Below, piece after piece: positions 48,593 through 59,818 of a DNA stretch of 64,000 nucleotides. The notes below the pieces were generated by a model. The model was not told the origin of the DNA. It saw only the letters and a program-made list of their open reading frames with translations, and ran no database searches. The DNA lies in contig NW_026515516.1 of assembly GCF_014898815.1 (NCBI RefSeq), forward strand, positions 372,001 through 436,000, given 5' to 3'. Each line of letters opens with the position of its first letter. The first letter of the stretch is position 1. The stretch is from Panonychus citri. Its lineage: Eukaryota; Arthropoda; Arachnida; Trombidiformes; Tetranychidae. The translations under genes and the position numbers were made by a program.

Positions 48593-51500
48593 GTCTCTCG
48601 CTCTTTCTTTCTTTCTTTCTCTGGCTTAGTGGACAATCATTGATTTAATTAAAGGTGATTAGTTTATCCGCTTTTGCTTGACAAGGTTTCTTGTGCCATG
48701 ATCATCATCATGAGCAATATCATTGTTATCTTCAGGATAGTTTTTCATCTTGTTGAGTAAATTTAATGGTTGACCCATCATCAGAAATAAGAGAGAAAAA
48801 TGAAGATAAAAGATGATCATCATCATGAAAAGATAAAATATTAAGTCAACTCATGTCTATTGGGTGATTGATGATCATCCTTATGATATTGAATCTCCTC
48901 TACTCTCCCAATCCTCCCATTTCTTTGTAAATATTTTGATTCTATGAATTTGATTGATTTCGAATCCTGAATTTATCATTTCAAATACGATGAAAAAAAA
49001 ACTCAATTCATATTATCATAAAATTTGAACAACTTTAATGCTAAAATCGTTTGCATCAAATGACTTGATATAACAATTATCGCTTTAAATTGTGTAATAC
49101 AACAAGTAGATATTATTATAAAGATTGTAAAATTGAAACAGAGCTCAAACTCAGGATCAGAAGGGAAGTTATCTTCATAATGAAAGAGAGAGATGAAGAT
49201 TTAAGCTCCCTCTTTTCATTTTTTCATGTTCATTTCACCGACTCATTACTGGTGATTGAAAAAAAACGACGATTGTTTCAGTGAACTTCCTCCTGAAGCC
49301 AATCTAGTTTTTTTCGACTCCTGAAGGAAAAAAAAGTTCTGAGTAGAAGAAAAAACTTGAAACTTTTGAAATGATAACATGAACAGGGAGGGTTTTTGTT
49401 TACTTGAGTGGGGCTAAGGATTCTGTCCAAATACAATTACCGATTGGGTTGATGTTTATTTGTCACATCAAAATACTGACCTTACCAGGAGTTAAACTTT
49501 TACATGATTGTCTACTTTTTGATATGACAAGTTAGATTAACTTAGAAAACTTTGGAAACGTTTTGTTTGAAACAGCAATGAAGACAAAACTTGACCAATG
49601 GTCAATGCTTTCTCTCAAAGTAAAAACGTCAGAGAAACGTTAAAAACAGTAAAGACAACAACAGTATAACAACAATCAAACTCAACAATCAAAAATATCT
49701 GTCAATCAAAACGGGACAGTGAACAAAAACAAAATAATAATATTAAACAGGACACTTATTATCGTTGGTCAACTAGAGATATCATTTGATTAGACAAATT
49801 TAGCTCATCAGACAAATTGATCACCATTAGTTTAATGAGATGATGATCATTGAATTTGTTACCATGAACATTTTATTAATAATATTGCCTCTCAATCATT
49901 CCGTTAACTGGACAGCCCAGACAAAGTTCCCAAAGCTAAATGAATGATATTCAATAAGTAGCATCACCATGTTGATGAAGGAATATCAATGGAAAATATA
50001 AATCAATTGATTATGAATGATTATCATGAAGGAAACTGAATCTATCATTGTGATTATTGTTTCATTTCACTTGATTGGAGTAAACATGAAATGAGTCAAA
50101 TTATAATTTCTTATTGATCTAATAGCTTATCAAGTGTTCATTAAGTGTTCACTCTCTCTCTCTCTCTCCCTCAGTTGACTCTTGAATTTATCTCGATGAT
50201 TATTCAGAACCAACCATGAAATGACCATGATGATCTGTAGCCATTTATCTGCAAGTATTAATAAGAATTGGGTATCCGGAAAACTCATTGGTTGTTTTAC
50301 TTTTGTCACAACAATCAGAGATTAAGTTACTCAATTTCCATACTCTTATCATGATGATGATGTAAATGAAACTAAACTTGAAGTTCTGACATGATAGCTA
50401 TCGAACTGAGTTATTATTATTATATATATTATTCAACTTATGTTGAGAGCAAAAAAAACTCAGTCAACAGAAACAAATTGATTGAACATTAATTCAGATA
50501 TAATTGTGATTCTTAGCTTATTTCTTTGATAATGATAATACATTTAGTTCATGATACTCATTGTTTATTAGATTCAATTCTGTATAATTTTCATGAAAGG
50601 TATAACAACTGTAATAATAATTTCTTCATTATATACAACAAAAAAGTTCCGCATCTTTGATTTTCTGAGCTTTTGGAAACAATTGATTCCAAATTCAGTG
50701 AGTCAACATAAACTCAGAACTACCTGATGTATTTGAACATGATTACGATATGATTTTCATATTAACTTTATCGCCATCATTTAGATGATTGAATTATCAT
50801 CTTAATCATGATAACCTTTACCATGATCACCATAAATAAGACCAAGTGAAAGTTTATATAAACTGAATCATAATGAACTTTTATCTCAATGGTGAACAAG
50901 GATGAACAACAATTTAATCTGCAATTCAAATTGTTGATACTGAATTGCTCATCATTATCATCATCAGGGAAAGAAACATTCACCATGATTAATATGTTGA
51001 TTATCATCATGAAATGAACTCAAATGGAAATCAATTTCCAATCAGAATTTAAATGAAAAAAATAAGACTAAATTGATGACAATAATTATCTATGATTCCA
51101 ATATGTAGCATCTATCCTGAGCTTAACTCGAGAAATTCATGGTTCAATTAGTTTACATGGAAACAATTCCCACCCACAATAGAAGAATCGTTTTTTTTTA
51201 TATCAATAACAATTCGATAGCTGAAAAAAAAACTAAAATGATAAAAATAGTAACAGATCAGAAGCCACCGTTTACCTTGGATGTAAATAAATATCAAAGT
51301 TTCCACCTCACGAATGAAATTTCAATTTAACTTCTTGAAATAAACACAGGAAAAGTTCAACTCTTCATGTAATTTGTTCAGATGTACATATGAAGATATT
51401 TATTATCCTCATGGTAAATTAAATGCTACTGTTACAAAGTCATTACTATATTCAAATAGAAAGTAATAGTTGTAATGGGAAGAAATAATTTCTTTGTGAA

Positions 51501-52869
51501 TTTTAGATTACTAATGATTTGAAAGAGTGAAACAATAATATCGATAAAATAATTCTGGTATTATATGAATACATGGTTAGGGAGAGAGAGAGAGAGAGAG
51601 AGAGAGGGTTGGGAGGTGTAGGAGTTGGAGAGGATAAACAAAAAGATCTAACTGTTTATGGAAACACCAAGGCAAATTTTCACTTTGCTTAATTTTCCTG
51701 ACTCTAAACAGTTCTAACCCATCTCGACCATGTTAACATGGGGATATTATGAAATTCGGTGTGTTCATAGCTAATAATAACAATGAACTTTGTTTTCATT
51801 CACCCTGAATATGAATACATTGAGAATACATTATCATTCCTGTTCAGTGGGTGGAGAGAACAATATTTTCTTAGTTTAAGAACTTTTTTTTTGTTCTTTT
51901 TATCTTTTGCTCTCTCTATCACACTGGATTCTATTTCATAGAAGTCTTTTTTGTTTACTTTATCATCATCCTTCATGATATTTATATTATACTCTTTGAG
52001 CCTAATACACTACCATGAGAAAGGTAAGCTACTGAATAAGCTAAATGAATACCGAGAGAATCGGTTGTCATGGTTATCCTTATGAAGAAATATCATCATA
52101 TTCATTCCTCATCCTTCTTTATCATCATTCTCAAGTGGAGTGAGAAAAACAGAGGAAGGGAGAGTCAGAGAGAACTAGAAAAGCGGATCCCCGAGAGAAG
52201 AAAATTTTAAATAAGGTTTAAAGTGGAAAAGAATCAGAGAGAGAAAAAAAAAGATAAAGAATTTTTTTCTTCGTTTCTATTTCATCATTATCTTCATCCA
52301 TCTCTTTTTTTATTCTATGAAATTTTCTTCTTTTTTTCCATGTTTATATTACATATCGAGTAAACAACAGGAACAAGTTGTAATTCAAATTGCAATCCCA
52401 ACTGTTTATCAAAATTATATCATGATTATCATAATTCTTGAGGGTGGATATCATGTTTATCATGGTAAAAAAATTCTTTTCACTGAATTAAAGATCAAGA
52501 ATAATAAGTTTTACTTTGGAAAGGAAATTTTCTCTTTTCTTTTTGATATCTAATATATGAATTTAGATGAGAATCAACATTAGATTATCATCATAATCAT
52601 TTTACTTTCAATTCAATAATTTTCTTTGAGAGTTTAATTCAGAAAACTTTGTTTTCTTTGTTTGTTTTCTCATTATTTTAAAGGCTTTTTCCCAGCACTT
52701 GATGGCTCTTCTCGGGGTAATTTTGGACTCATGGATCAAGTAGCGGCTCTTCATTGGGTCCAAGAAAATATCGCTGAGTTCGGAGGAGACTCTGGTAATG
52801 TTACCGTTCTTGGACATGGTCAAGGAGCGGCTTGTATCAATATCCTCATGTTATCACCAATGGCCAAAG
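18458..52869 (+). CDS. Neuroligin, 5' portion: four coding exons, continues off the right edge
   Basis: A postsynaptic cell-adhesion protein with a cholinesterase-like extracellular domain that binds neurexin. Exons: 18458-18956, 21003-21257, 46792-46941 and 52684-52869. All three junctions are phase 1 and GT-AG, giving 363 codons so far. Residues 1-99 are Ser-rich and hydrophilic; 100-113 (SIIIQILSVLIVII) is a signal or anchor core; the cholinesterase-like domain starts near 148 (RIVTTKYGALRGF). Then come GTPYASPPVGKLRF (167-180), the disulfide partners GPVCPQ and SEDCLYLNIF, VIVFIHGESYEYNSG, VVVVTINYRLGVLG, and GNFGLMDQVAALHWVQENI. The nucleophile elbow reads GHGQG (345-349) with Gly347 where active esterases have Ser, so it is catalytically dead, as in neuroligins. 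The membrane segment and C-terminal tail lie outside the window. Other cholinesterase-like adhesion molecules (gliotactin, glutactin, neurotactin) are possible but fit less well. Confidence 0.88.
18957..21002 (+). other. Neuroligin intron 1 (2.0 kb)
   Basis: Donor g|gttaat at 18956/18957 and acceptor tgaaacag at 21002, joined in phase 1 to give the conserved PEGTPYA. The content is AT-rich with GATGAT clusters; no insertion was recognised. Confidence 0.8.
25638..25661. repeat. (GA)12 microsatellite
   Basis: Pure GA run in neuroligin intron 2. Confidence 0.95.
28505..28595 (+). repeat. Dispersed repeat, copy 2 (partner at about 15108-15200)
   Basis: Same orientation as the partner. The shared start is aaaatatgacaattga, followed by diverged collinear blocks. 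Confidence 0.65.
29045..29076. repeat. (GA)16 microsatellite
   Basis: Pure GA run in neuroligin intron 2. Confidence 0.95.
36987..37105 (+). repeat. Dispersed repeat, copy 2 (partner at about 12960-13085)
   Basis: It contains ccgactttgggaggccactg and cgcgaagaga in the same order and spacing as the first copy. It directly precedes the TBP-like relic, so the two may be parts of one larger repeat unit. Confidence 0.7.
37150..37464 (+). pseudogene. Degenerate TATA-binding-protein-like coding relic
   Basis: Two overlapping frames give a TBP-like pattern. The first (37155-37251) reads CNIVNIVSLWKIG..., then SARMKRFKR before a stop. The second, shifted by one base from about 37250, reads VIRKKDGVFLVFASGKVTATG and onward, then LRVVNITAHSFIHYSF, to a TAA at 37462-37464. 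The order IV.V...K.RF..VI.R...L.FASGK...TG, followed by a second IVNI-type strand, matches a TBP repeat as I know the family. The single frameshift and short length suggest a pseudogene or the exon of a decayed multicopy element rather than the general TBP gene. Coding-like sequence resumes at about 37540-37675 and, after the MULE, at about 39687-39880. The family call is by eye only. Confidence 0.45.
37680..37720 (+). repeat. Left TIR of the MULE
   Basis: It starts caaaagagtaaaaaggttta. The two differences from the right TIR (read on the other strand) are t/c at position 9 and a/g at position 20. Confidence 0.93.
37828..39217 (+). pseudogene. FLYWCH-MULE transposase, frameshifted
   Basis: The first segment (37828-38052) is a FLYWCH zinc finger: aromatic residues, then SYWTCETKLCKVRV and HIHEP supplying the C-x4-C and H-x-H ligands. 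The second (about 38064-38360) is the linker region ending DEGEGDRILVFG. The third (38388-39143) is the MULE DDE domain with D (MDGTF, residue 2), D (SIDFEIA, residue 68), the CMFHFAQ motif (89-95) and E (TNHIEGWHN, residue 191). The C-terminal end continues in another frame (to 39217, KRFDDVRNQYN...). Breaks: a stop and frame change at about 38050, stops TAG 38358 and TAA 38364 best explained by a pair of small indels, and a frame change near 39085-39100. Introns are an unlikely explanation for all three. The element is therefore probably non-autonomous now. Confidence 0.85.
39642..39682 (-). repeat. Right TIR of the MULE
   Basis: It ends ctttttgctcttttg on the plus strand. Its reverse complement pairs with the left TIR at 39 of 41 positions. 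Confidence 0.93.
43502..43538. repeat. (GA)18 microsatellite
   Basis: Pure GA run in neuroligin intron 2, followed by ATC triplets. Confidence 0.95.
44989..45031. repeat. (CT)n microsatellite, interrupted
   Basis: CT run broken by ttctcc. It lies only about 170 bp from a GA run of similar length at 45199, so the two could pair as a hairpin in the transcript. Confidence 0.93.
45199..45229. repeat. (AG)15 microsatellite
   Basis: AG run in neuroligin intron 2, complementary to the nearby CT run at 44989-45031. Confidence 0.93.
47715..47760. repeat. (GA)23 microsatellite
   Basis: Pure GA run in neuroligin intron 3. It is complementary to the CT run about 0.8 kb downstream. Confidence 0.95.
48542..48584. 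repeat. (CT)n microsatellite
   Basis: CT run of about 43 bp continuing into ctgtctctctgtctctc. It lies in intron 3. Confidence 0.95.
51582..51606. repeat. (GA)12 microsatellite
   Basis: GA run in neuroligin intron 3. Confidence 0.93.
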
Positions 52870-54761
52870 GTAATTATCATTTTTTTCCAATTCTTTTTGC
52901 TATTTTGTCCAATTTTTTGAATCAAATCTCAAACTAGCCTAGAACATGGTAATTTTATATCCCTTCATGAGCGTTCATTTCAAATGGTCTATTGAAATTC
53001 AATTATTTTGAATCATCTTTCATCTATTTATCTGAATTGAAAGAAAATGATATTCTCTATCGAAATTCATTTTTCATATTCAGGAAATTTGATCACAAGA
53101 CAATCAAATAGATTCTGTGGGCATTTCATATTCGAAATAAAATTTGAGGGAAAAAACTATTCGAAACAAAAATTTATTCTTAAAGTTATAATCTTTTAAC
53201 GCTAAATCATTGGGAAACAAATGACTATTGTTTCCCTTTTCCGGTTCCAATTTATTTCAGTAATTGTAAAAGAGATAAACTCAAGAGTAACGGTCAGTCT
53301 AATCTTTTGTTCAATTGTAATGATTTTCCCTGTTAACATGATTCTATCCACTTGACTTGGGAACTTTAATCAGAGAAAAAAAAAGTTTTATTTTTGAATA
53401 GATATTGAACAATAACAATCAGTTCCAACAGCGACCAACTGGAATAAAATAACCAGAATAAATTCTGCAATAGAGTCAGAAAAATTCTGAAGTATATGTA
53501 TTATAATAAATACCATGTAAACAAGAGTACAAAGAATGAGAATCCAATACAAGGTGATCGAGAGAGTTAAAGAGAGAAAAGATAATCAGACAAGAGATTA
53601 AATTGAATGAGAGAACGAACAAAGGGAAGAAAAAATTCTGTCGAAAATATTTCTCCAATATTTAGATAAACATAATAGAAGTAGAAATTCAGGATAATCA
53701 CTTATATTTCATGATGAAGAAAAAAAATTCTCCTCTAACTAAAAATCCCCATGGTAAGAATCTCATTTGAAACTCGATTCTTCTCACATTAACAATAACA
53801 ATTAGTACTCGAGAATGAGAAAAACTCTCAGCCAATATTATTAATATTAATACAAAGAAAAATATTGTATCATTTTTTTTTCCTCTCCCACCTTCCATCA
53901 TCCACTCCCATCCACCACCATGATGATAATGATGATTATCATGAAATAGTAAACTAAGCTAAATCATCCAACCATTTAGCTTACATTTGCTTGTCTCAGC
54001 AACATTAACACTCAATTCTGTGTATTAAATAACATTTTCCTTGGAAGAAAAAAAAACTTTACCACCTTCCCTCTCCTCTTCCTAATCATCATCATCATCA
54101 TCATAATCATCTAAACCTCCCACCCTTGGCTCTTGATTAATTTCTCACTCTCAACAATCAACAACAACAAAACCAACTCTGTAAGCAACATGAGCTCAAC
54201 TAATCAAAAGTCTAATATGAGTAACTTATCATTAGTTGATTGTCAATCTAAATCTGTAAATATTAATTGGTTTTTGATTTCATTTCTTGTTGATCACAAT
54301 CTTTGTCAACGTTAATATTTTTCTGGTTATTAAATTTAGTTCCGATTTCATGTATTTGATGATTGCTGATTAGATTAACAATCAAATTAATTACAGTTCT
54401 AGTAGATTGTTGCCGAAATTGACAGTTGAAAAGTTTAATAATCACCAAGCTCATTAAATTGTTGGTATTAGTAGAAAATTGTTTAATCTAATCAACATCA
54501 ACAATCAACAGGAAAACTCAAACAGTTAAATTGTCACAATTTATTAGGAGGATAAAAAAACTAACCACTCAAACAAACAAAAAACCTTTTAAATTGTAAA
54601 CAAATGTAATTTAATCATCAACAATTAAGTAGCAATTAGTTTGACAGTTACATGACCATAGCAGTTAAAGGATTTAGAAGTTATCATTATATTAATAAAA
54701 CTTTCTACAATCGCAAGGTAAAACTAACATTGATTCTTGAAACAATCAGAGTTTGGAATCA
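52870..54761 (+). other. Neuroligin intron 4, segment before the LTR element
   Basis: Donor g|gtaatt at 52870. AT-rich and non-coding. No further neuroligin exon was recognised between here and 64000, so the intron is longer than 11 kb. Confidence 0.65.
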
Positions 54762-54776
54762 ATTTTCTCATGATAC

Positions 54777-55124
54777 TGTAAAGGGATCTACATTAGGTTC
54801 ATACTAGCTCATTTTGTATTAATCTATCATTGGCTGATTGACACATAGATGAGTATTGGACTACATCTTAAATACAATCCTTTGTAATTACTAACCAGTG
54901 TCTCTTTAAGTCACAATATATTTAAATTGTTACTCATCAACACTTTCCGTTTCCTTTAGTGAACTTCACTCAGTATCTAATTAATCAATTACTAATCTTT
55001 TATATTCAAATAAACATCATCTTAATCGTAATCACTTAATTCAGTTTGTTCAGTTGTAACGGTCCCTGGTCCTCATTTATTTTTTATTTATTGCTAATCG
55101 GTTTAATTATGTCCGTCCCTAACA
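54777..55124 (+). repeat. 5' LTR
   Basis: It starts TGTAAAGGGATCTACATTAG and ends CCCTAACA, the expected TG...CA. It ends five bases before the putative primer binding site. Confidence 0.82.
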
Positions 55125-55129
55125 TAATT

Positions 55130-55146
55130 TGGTGGAGATTACCGAC
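55130..55146 (+). promoter_or_regulatory. Putative primer binding site
   Basis: TGGTGGAGATTACC begins five bases after the 5' LTR and starts with TGG, the complement of the tRNA CCA end. The primer tRNA was not identified. Confidence 0.5.
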
Positions 55147-55407
55147 TGTTTCTGAATTGTTAAGCTCTCATTAACTTTAACGTAGTGATTTAATGTGTTT
55201 ATATAATTTAGTCTGATCACCTAAGTTTTTTTTTCTCTAATTTCAAAGCATCTTGAAATTAAACAAGAAGATTTTCTTCTGTTGTGAAGGAAAACAATTG
55301 TGTCTTCTTAAAATAAGCCTGAATACAAGATTGTTTGGTCGAAGATTTTTTTCAACCTTGATTACAAAGTGACAGTGGATGCAACTATAAGCTACAGTGT
55401 GTGTTAA

Positions 55408-56780
55408 GTGAATAACCTTCAAAATTATAAATTCAAAAATCTCATCAAAAGACTTAAAAGTGTTTACGTGAAACAAGAAACTATCATTGAAACACCATCA
55501 TCAATTTCTTATACACTCATCATGACGCTTTATAAAACTATTCAACGCAAACAATTAATCGATATGGCAAAAGTGGAATTAAATGCAGATACATTACACA
55601 TGAGAGACTTCTCTCAGCGGTAATTTCATCATAATGTTCAAAACCTATGGGATGGTAAAACAACCAATCTCAAGAAGATTCTCTGTTTTAGAATACACTT
55701 CACTATGGCCTGGAAGCAGTAGCTTTAAGAAGCATAGGAGTAAGTGATGAAACCATAAAAGCTTTAATGAACGCAGGAATGACATGTACAGAAGATTTAA
55801 AAGTACAGTCAGAAGAAGCGCTTAAAAGCATGGGTATAAACAGTTTTCAAGCTGCTAATAGCTGGTGAATACTTCGTAAAGGTGAAACATTGAGTGATTT
55901 TAATCAAAAGTATCAAAGCAACACTAATTATCCACCAAGGGCACCTTACCTAACACCAATTCAAGGGAGGTTATCCGAAGAATATCTTCGAGATATTGGC
56001 CCGATAATAATCAAACCTTACTTCCTTTATCGAAACACTCGAATACGATTTAAGAATTATCGATGAATCAAAGAAAGAGTGGTTGGATATATGAGAGGTC
56101 ACTTCAAGGTGAAGCACGTAAAAGTGCGAAGACATCATAAGTCAAAACCAGTTTATTGAATATGATGATCTAAAAGAAATGATGATAAGGTCAACTATAA
56201 GCAACAGAAATTGCTGACGCATTTTATACTCTCAGAATACAAAGTTAATCTCTGGAGAGGACCCAATTACACATCTCAAGAAGATTAAGCTGCTAAAGTA
56301 ATTTGTCCTGATATCCTTTGATCCCTATATAATGATAATTCTAATGTCTCTTCCCAATACAATTGCTGCCGAGTGAGAGTGGAACTGATTTGACTGATTT
56401 AATGAACATCGAAAGAAAAATTGTTGAAACCCACCAGCTAATGGTTTCAAAGCGAAATGCTTATAAAATCGCCAGGTGATAGAAAACACTAAAGAAGGTG
56501 TAAAATCTAGCAAAGGTGAAAACAAAGGTTATCAACAAGGTGAAATGAAAAGAAATGGTGTTCAAGGTGTAAGAAAATACACACAATACAGTTGACTGCA
56601 GATATCTTAAAGAAGAGCAACTTCATCAGATCAACAAACAGATTCTAAACCAATCGCAAGAGCAAGTGATGACCAAATCAGTCAAGTTGATAAGAGACTC
56701 AACCATATCAGATTGTCAATCAATCATATATGATATAAATAGTGCTGACGACCAAAGATATCCAGTAACTAATATCAACA
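55408..56780 (+). pseudogene. Gag-like region of the LTR element, broken
   Basis: A set of short frames in different phases. One segment (55710-55866) encodes a helical domain resembling a SAM or helix-hairpin-helix fold (LEAVALRSIGVSDETIKAL, then a Cys, then SEEALKSMGI). A later segment (about 56140-56300) is gag-like only by position. No zinc knuckle (CCHC) was recognised. The gag call rests on position between the primer binding site and the protease. Confidence 0.5.
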
Positions 56781-56799
56781 TCATTGGAGCGAATCAAAA

Positions 56800-58156
56800 A
56801 TAAAAGTCTTCTTGATACGGGTGCATGTACTACCTAATAAAGGAAGAAGTGGTAATCAAATTAGGATTAATCGCTTATCCAACCGATGTCAAATTTCTGG
56901 CAATCGATGCTAACAAAGTTAAGTGTCAATTTACTGTTCCATTGAAAATCACTCATGGCCGGACGGTGAGAATCATCGCCGCCTACGTGATAAAGGAGCT
57001 ATCAAATGACATTATCTTAGGTGAAAATGTGTTAAAATTTACTCAATGCATAATAATTGCTAAAGGCCCAGATCAACCGTATGAACTAAAACAAGTGACA
57101 GTTGACAGACCTTATAAAATCTCAATGGAGCTACCAAATCAAAGTGACATTGAAAGACTACTAATATCGTGGTATGGGGACGAATTCGATCCTTCAAAAT
57201 TAACAAAACTTGCAGAAATTGACAGTCTCAACAAACACAAAATCAACTTCATCCAAAGAATAAAAGAATATTACCCAGAACCCGAAGAATCAAAATTAAT
57301 CATCAACACAGTGGAAGAATTTTCGGTGAAAAACGAAGACTTTCCAGCAAAGGTTGACAGCGTCGAAGATATTCTTCGCACGTCAATCAATCCATCACTA
57401 GATGATGATGATAAAAGGACACTCTATGAAACCTTGATACGAAATAAGGACTCATTCTCGAAATCATCTTACGATCTTGGATGTGTACCAGCATCAGTTT
57501 GCAACATAAAAATCGATCTTGGAGATAGAACAGTGCCTAAACTAAACCTTTCCGAATGAGTGATAAAATGAAACACGAAATCAGAAAGATAATTAGATGA
57601 ATTAATAGAAACGGTTAGTGGAAAAATCTAAGTTCGGAGGAGAGCACCAGCCTTTATCGTACCAAACCAAATGGTCAATATGAATGGTGATAAGTTATGT
57701 CGAGTTAAATAAACTGATCAATAAAGAGTTTATCCGATGCCAAACATCGATGATGCTATCAATAAACTAAAAGGCAATAAATATTTACATCCTTTGGATT
57801 TAGCTCAAGGTTACCAAATAAATTACCTTTGAAGAACGAGATAAACTTCATTCGTCACCGAAGATGGTTACAGATTCAAAAAGATTACCATGGGATTAGC
57901 TGATTCTCCAGCTTATTTTCAAGAATGTATAAATGCTACTTGGAGATCTAAGATACACAACATGCCTGGGGTACTTTCGATGATATCTCCTTCTACGCGA
58001 AGACAATCTGAGCTTTGCGAAAGGATGAAAGAATTAAAGCTCTGGCAGTTTTCGGGTTCAAAAAGCAGAATAACTAAATTAAAACTGGTGTCGAATTCGT
58101 TTGTTTGGGTCATTTATATGAGGAAAATCTGTAAAACCCGACCTGACCTCTACTAG
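56800..58156 (+). pseudogene. Pol remnant: retropepsin and reverse transcriptase
   Basis: The aspartic protease active site LLDTGACTT is encoded at 56808-56834, one frame away from the open segment 56825-57559, which continues the protease fold (HGRTVRIIAAYVI, then SNDIILGENVL as the flap and second-wing region) and the RT connector. RT sequence is scattered over three frames from about 57640: a palm segment ending in LDLAQGY near 57800, TMGLADSPAYFQECIN at 57887-57934, and the catalytic YFDDI at about 57975-57989 in a different frame. This order (protease, then RT) is that of Ty3/Gypsy elements. At least five frameshifts make it non-functional. Confidence 0.85.
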
Positions 58157-59479
58157 TAAACAACCACCAACTAATTCAACCATTTCAACATCAAGTTCAA
58201 TAACTGAAGAAGAAGATGTGTCATTTATCATCAACTAGATGTCGATAATGAAGATAATCTTCAAGTCGGCCAAATACAAAATGAGACCAGATTCAAACCA
58301 AGAAATTGTACCAGAACTTGATCGAGGAAGAAGAGGAAATTTCAACATGGAACACAGTTAAATCAAAAGTTGTTCCAATTGAACATTCAAGAGAAAAGAA
58401 ATGACATTTCACAATTCCTTCTCATCTAAACTCAGCCACGTCAAAAGATTCTGAAGCCGAAGTCGATCGAAGATCATCTTCGTGGCTAAGGAAGGTAAAA
58501 TTACCCTGAACAAGCTCTTCGAAAAGAATAAGAAGAAAAGAAATCGTGATTTGAAACGAAAGAAAAGCAAGATCAAGATCAAGACAACGGATCGTTTTTG
58601 GCAAAATTTCAAATCTACAAAACTTCATCACCCAAGATAATATCAAGAAAAATATTACTGCAGGTTATCGCTCTGTGTTCAAGGTATTGAGTTCAGGATT
58701 CGATATTGAAAAGCTCAAGTCCTAACTCACCATGGAAAGATCTGGTTTGTGGATTGGTATTGTTGATGGTACAAATGTTCGAATGAATGAAAGGTCCGAT
58801 ATTCTGAACTCCATTATCGAATACAATACACCTTTTCATGGACTCATGGGATGAAATCAAAAGAGCAAATAATTTTATCAATAGACAGAAGGCATTGCAA
58901 ATTTTCTCCAATATGATCGTTGTACGCTGGTGGAGAAAAACTTCATCGCAATGGGCTTTACAGAGACCGATTGGAATTAATTAAACCTCGAGTTCGTGAT
59001 ATGCTTATTATAATTGTAGAGCTAAAGCAGGAGAAACTCGACTAAGATATGCAACTTTCGCCTTATTCAATAAAGTTATTCAGATGTGCTCACTCAGTAG
59101 TTGATGCAGCTTCACCATGTTCTAAAATTGACTGATCATGAAAATTTGAAAGAGCTTTTGAAGAAGCCTCGCACCACCAGAACAAGTGGATACTATTCTG
59201 ATTATATCTATCAGTTAATCATCAAATGTTGTGATTAATTAAAAGAATAATGGATCTAATAGGAAATTAACATTGAATTGAGAAAGCAGTGAATCAATGA
59301 AACCATCACCTCATATGATGAAGATTCGTTTGTGACAGGAGATAGAATTCTCAGTCCGCCATATGATATTGACATAAATAAGTTCATATCAAAAACTTCG
59401 ACAACGTTAATCTTCCCTTGCTTTTGACCTGATAATTCAACGATTTGAAGATTATCTTGATCAGCCGAATTCGTCAACA
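58157..59479 (+). other. 3' internal region of the LTR element, unrecognised
   Basis: It should hold RNase H and integrase, but no HHCC zinc motif or DDE core was seen in any frame. Short coding-like segments exist, such as plus-strand GLWIGIVDGTNVRMNERSD near 58740. An internal deletion or an unusual third ORF is possible. Confidence 0.4.
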
Positions 59480-59486
59480 AAGGGGT
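59480..59486 (+). promoter_or_regulatory. Polypurine tract
   Basis: aaaggggt directly abuts the 3' LTR start, the normal position for the plus-strand primer. Confidence 0.6.
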
Positions 59487-59818
59487 TGTAAGGATCTACA
59501 TTAGATTATACTAGCTCCCTTTGTCAATCTATCATTGGCTATTTGACATTAGTAGATGATTATTTAAGACTACATCTAAATACAATCAACAGGAAAATTA
59601 CTAAACAGTTAAATTGTCACAATATATTTAAATTGTTACTCATCAACACTTTCTGTTTCCTTTAGTGAACTTCAAATGTATCTAATTAATCAATTACTAA
59701 TCTTTTAAATTCAAATAAACATCATTTAATTGTAATCACTTAATTCAGTTTGTTCAGTTATAATTAGTCCCTTGGTCCTCATTTATTTTTATTTATTGCT
59801 ACAATCAGGTTTAATTAT
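59487..59818 (+). repeat. 3' LTR, truncated at its 3' end
   Basis: It starts TGTAAGGATCTACATTAG. Similarity to the 5' LTR stops at ggtttaattat (59818); the last 14 bases of the 5' LTR (to CCCTAACA) are absent. Positions 59582-59622 differ from the 5' LTR and instead match 54501-54541 upstream of the element. Confidence 0.85.

Larger units (their letters stand above)
46942..52683 (+). other. Neuroligin intron 3 (5.7 kb)
   Basis: Donor g|gtaagt at 46942 and acceptor ttttaaag at 52683. It contains (GA)23 at 47715-47760, (CT)n at 48542-48584 and (GA)n at 51582-51606. No coding sequence with recognisable motifs. Confidence 0.8.
54777..59818 (+). mobile_element. Decayed Ty3/Gypsy-like LTR retrotransposon
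   Basis: 5.0-kb element in the sense orientation of neuroligin. LTRs of about 350 and 330 bp share many long collinear blocks (for example catcaacactttc-gtttcc and tcacttaattcagtttgttc). Between them lie a putative primer binding site, gag-like, retropepsin and reverse transcriptase sequence, and a polypurine tract. The coding region is broken by many stops and frameshifts. No RNase H or integrase was recognised. The two LTRs have diverged by many substitutions and indels, implying an old insertion or heavily edited copies. Confidence 0.87.

Noticed and set aside
47661..48643. GA/CT tracts considered as a CRISPR-like or tandem-repeat array
   Set aside because: These are dinucleotide microsatellites without spacers, in a eukaryotic genome.
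52608..52823. 71-codon minus-strand frame overlapping neuroligin exon 4
   Set aside because: It is the antisense shadow of the conserved cholinesterase-like exon.
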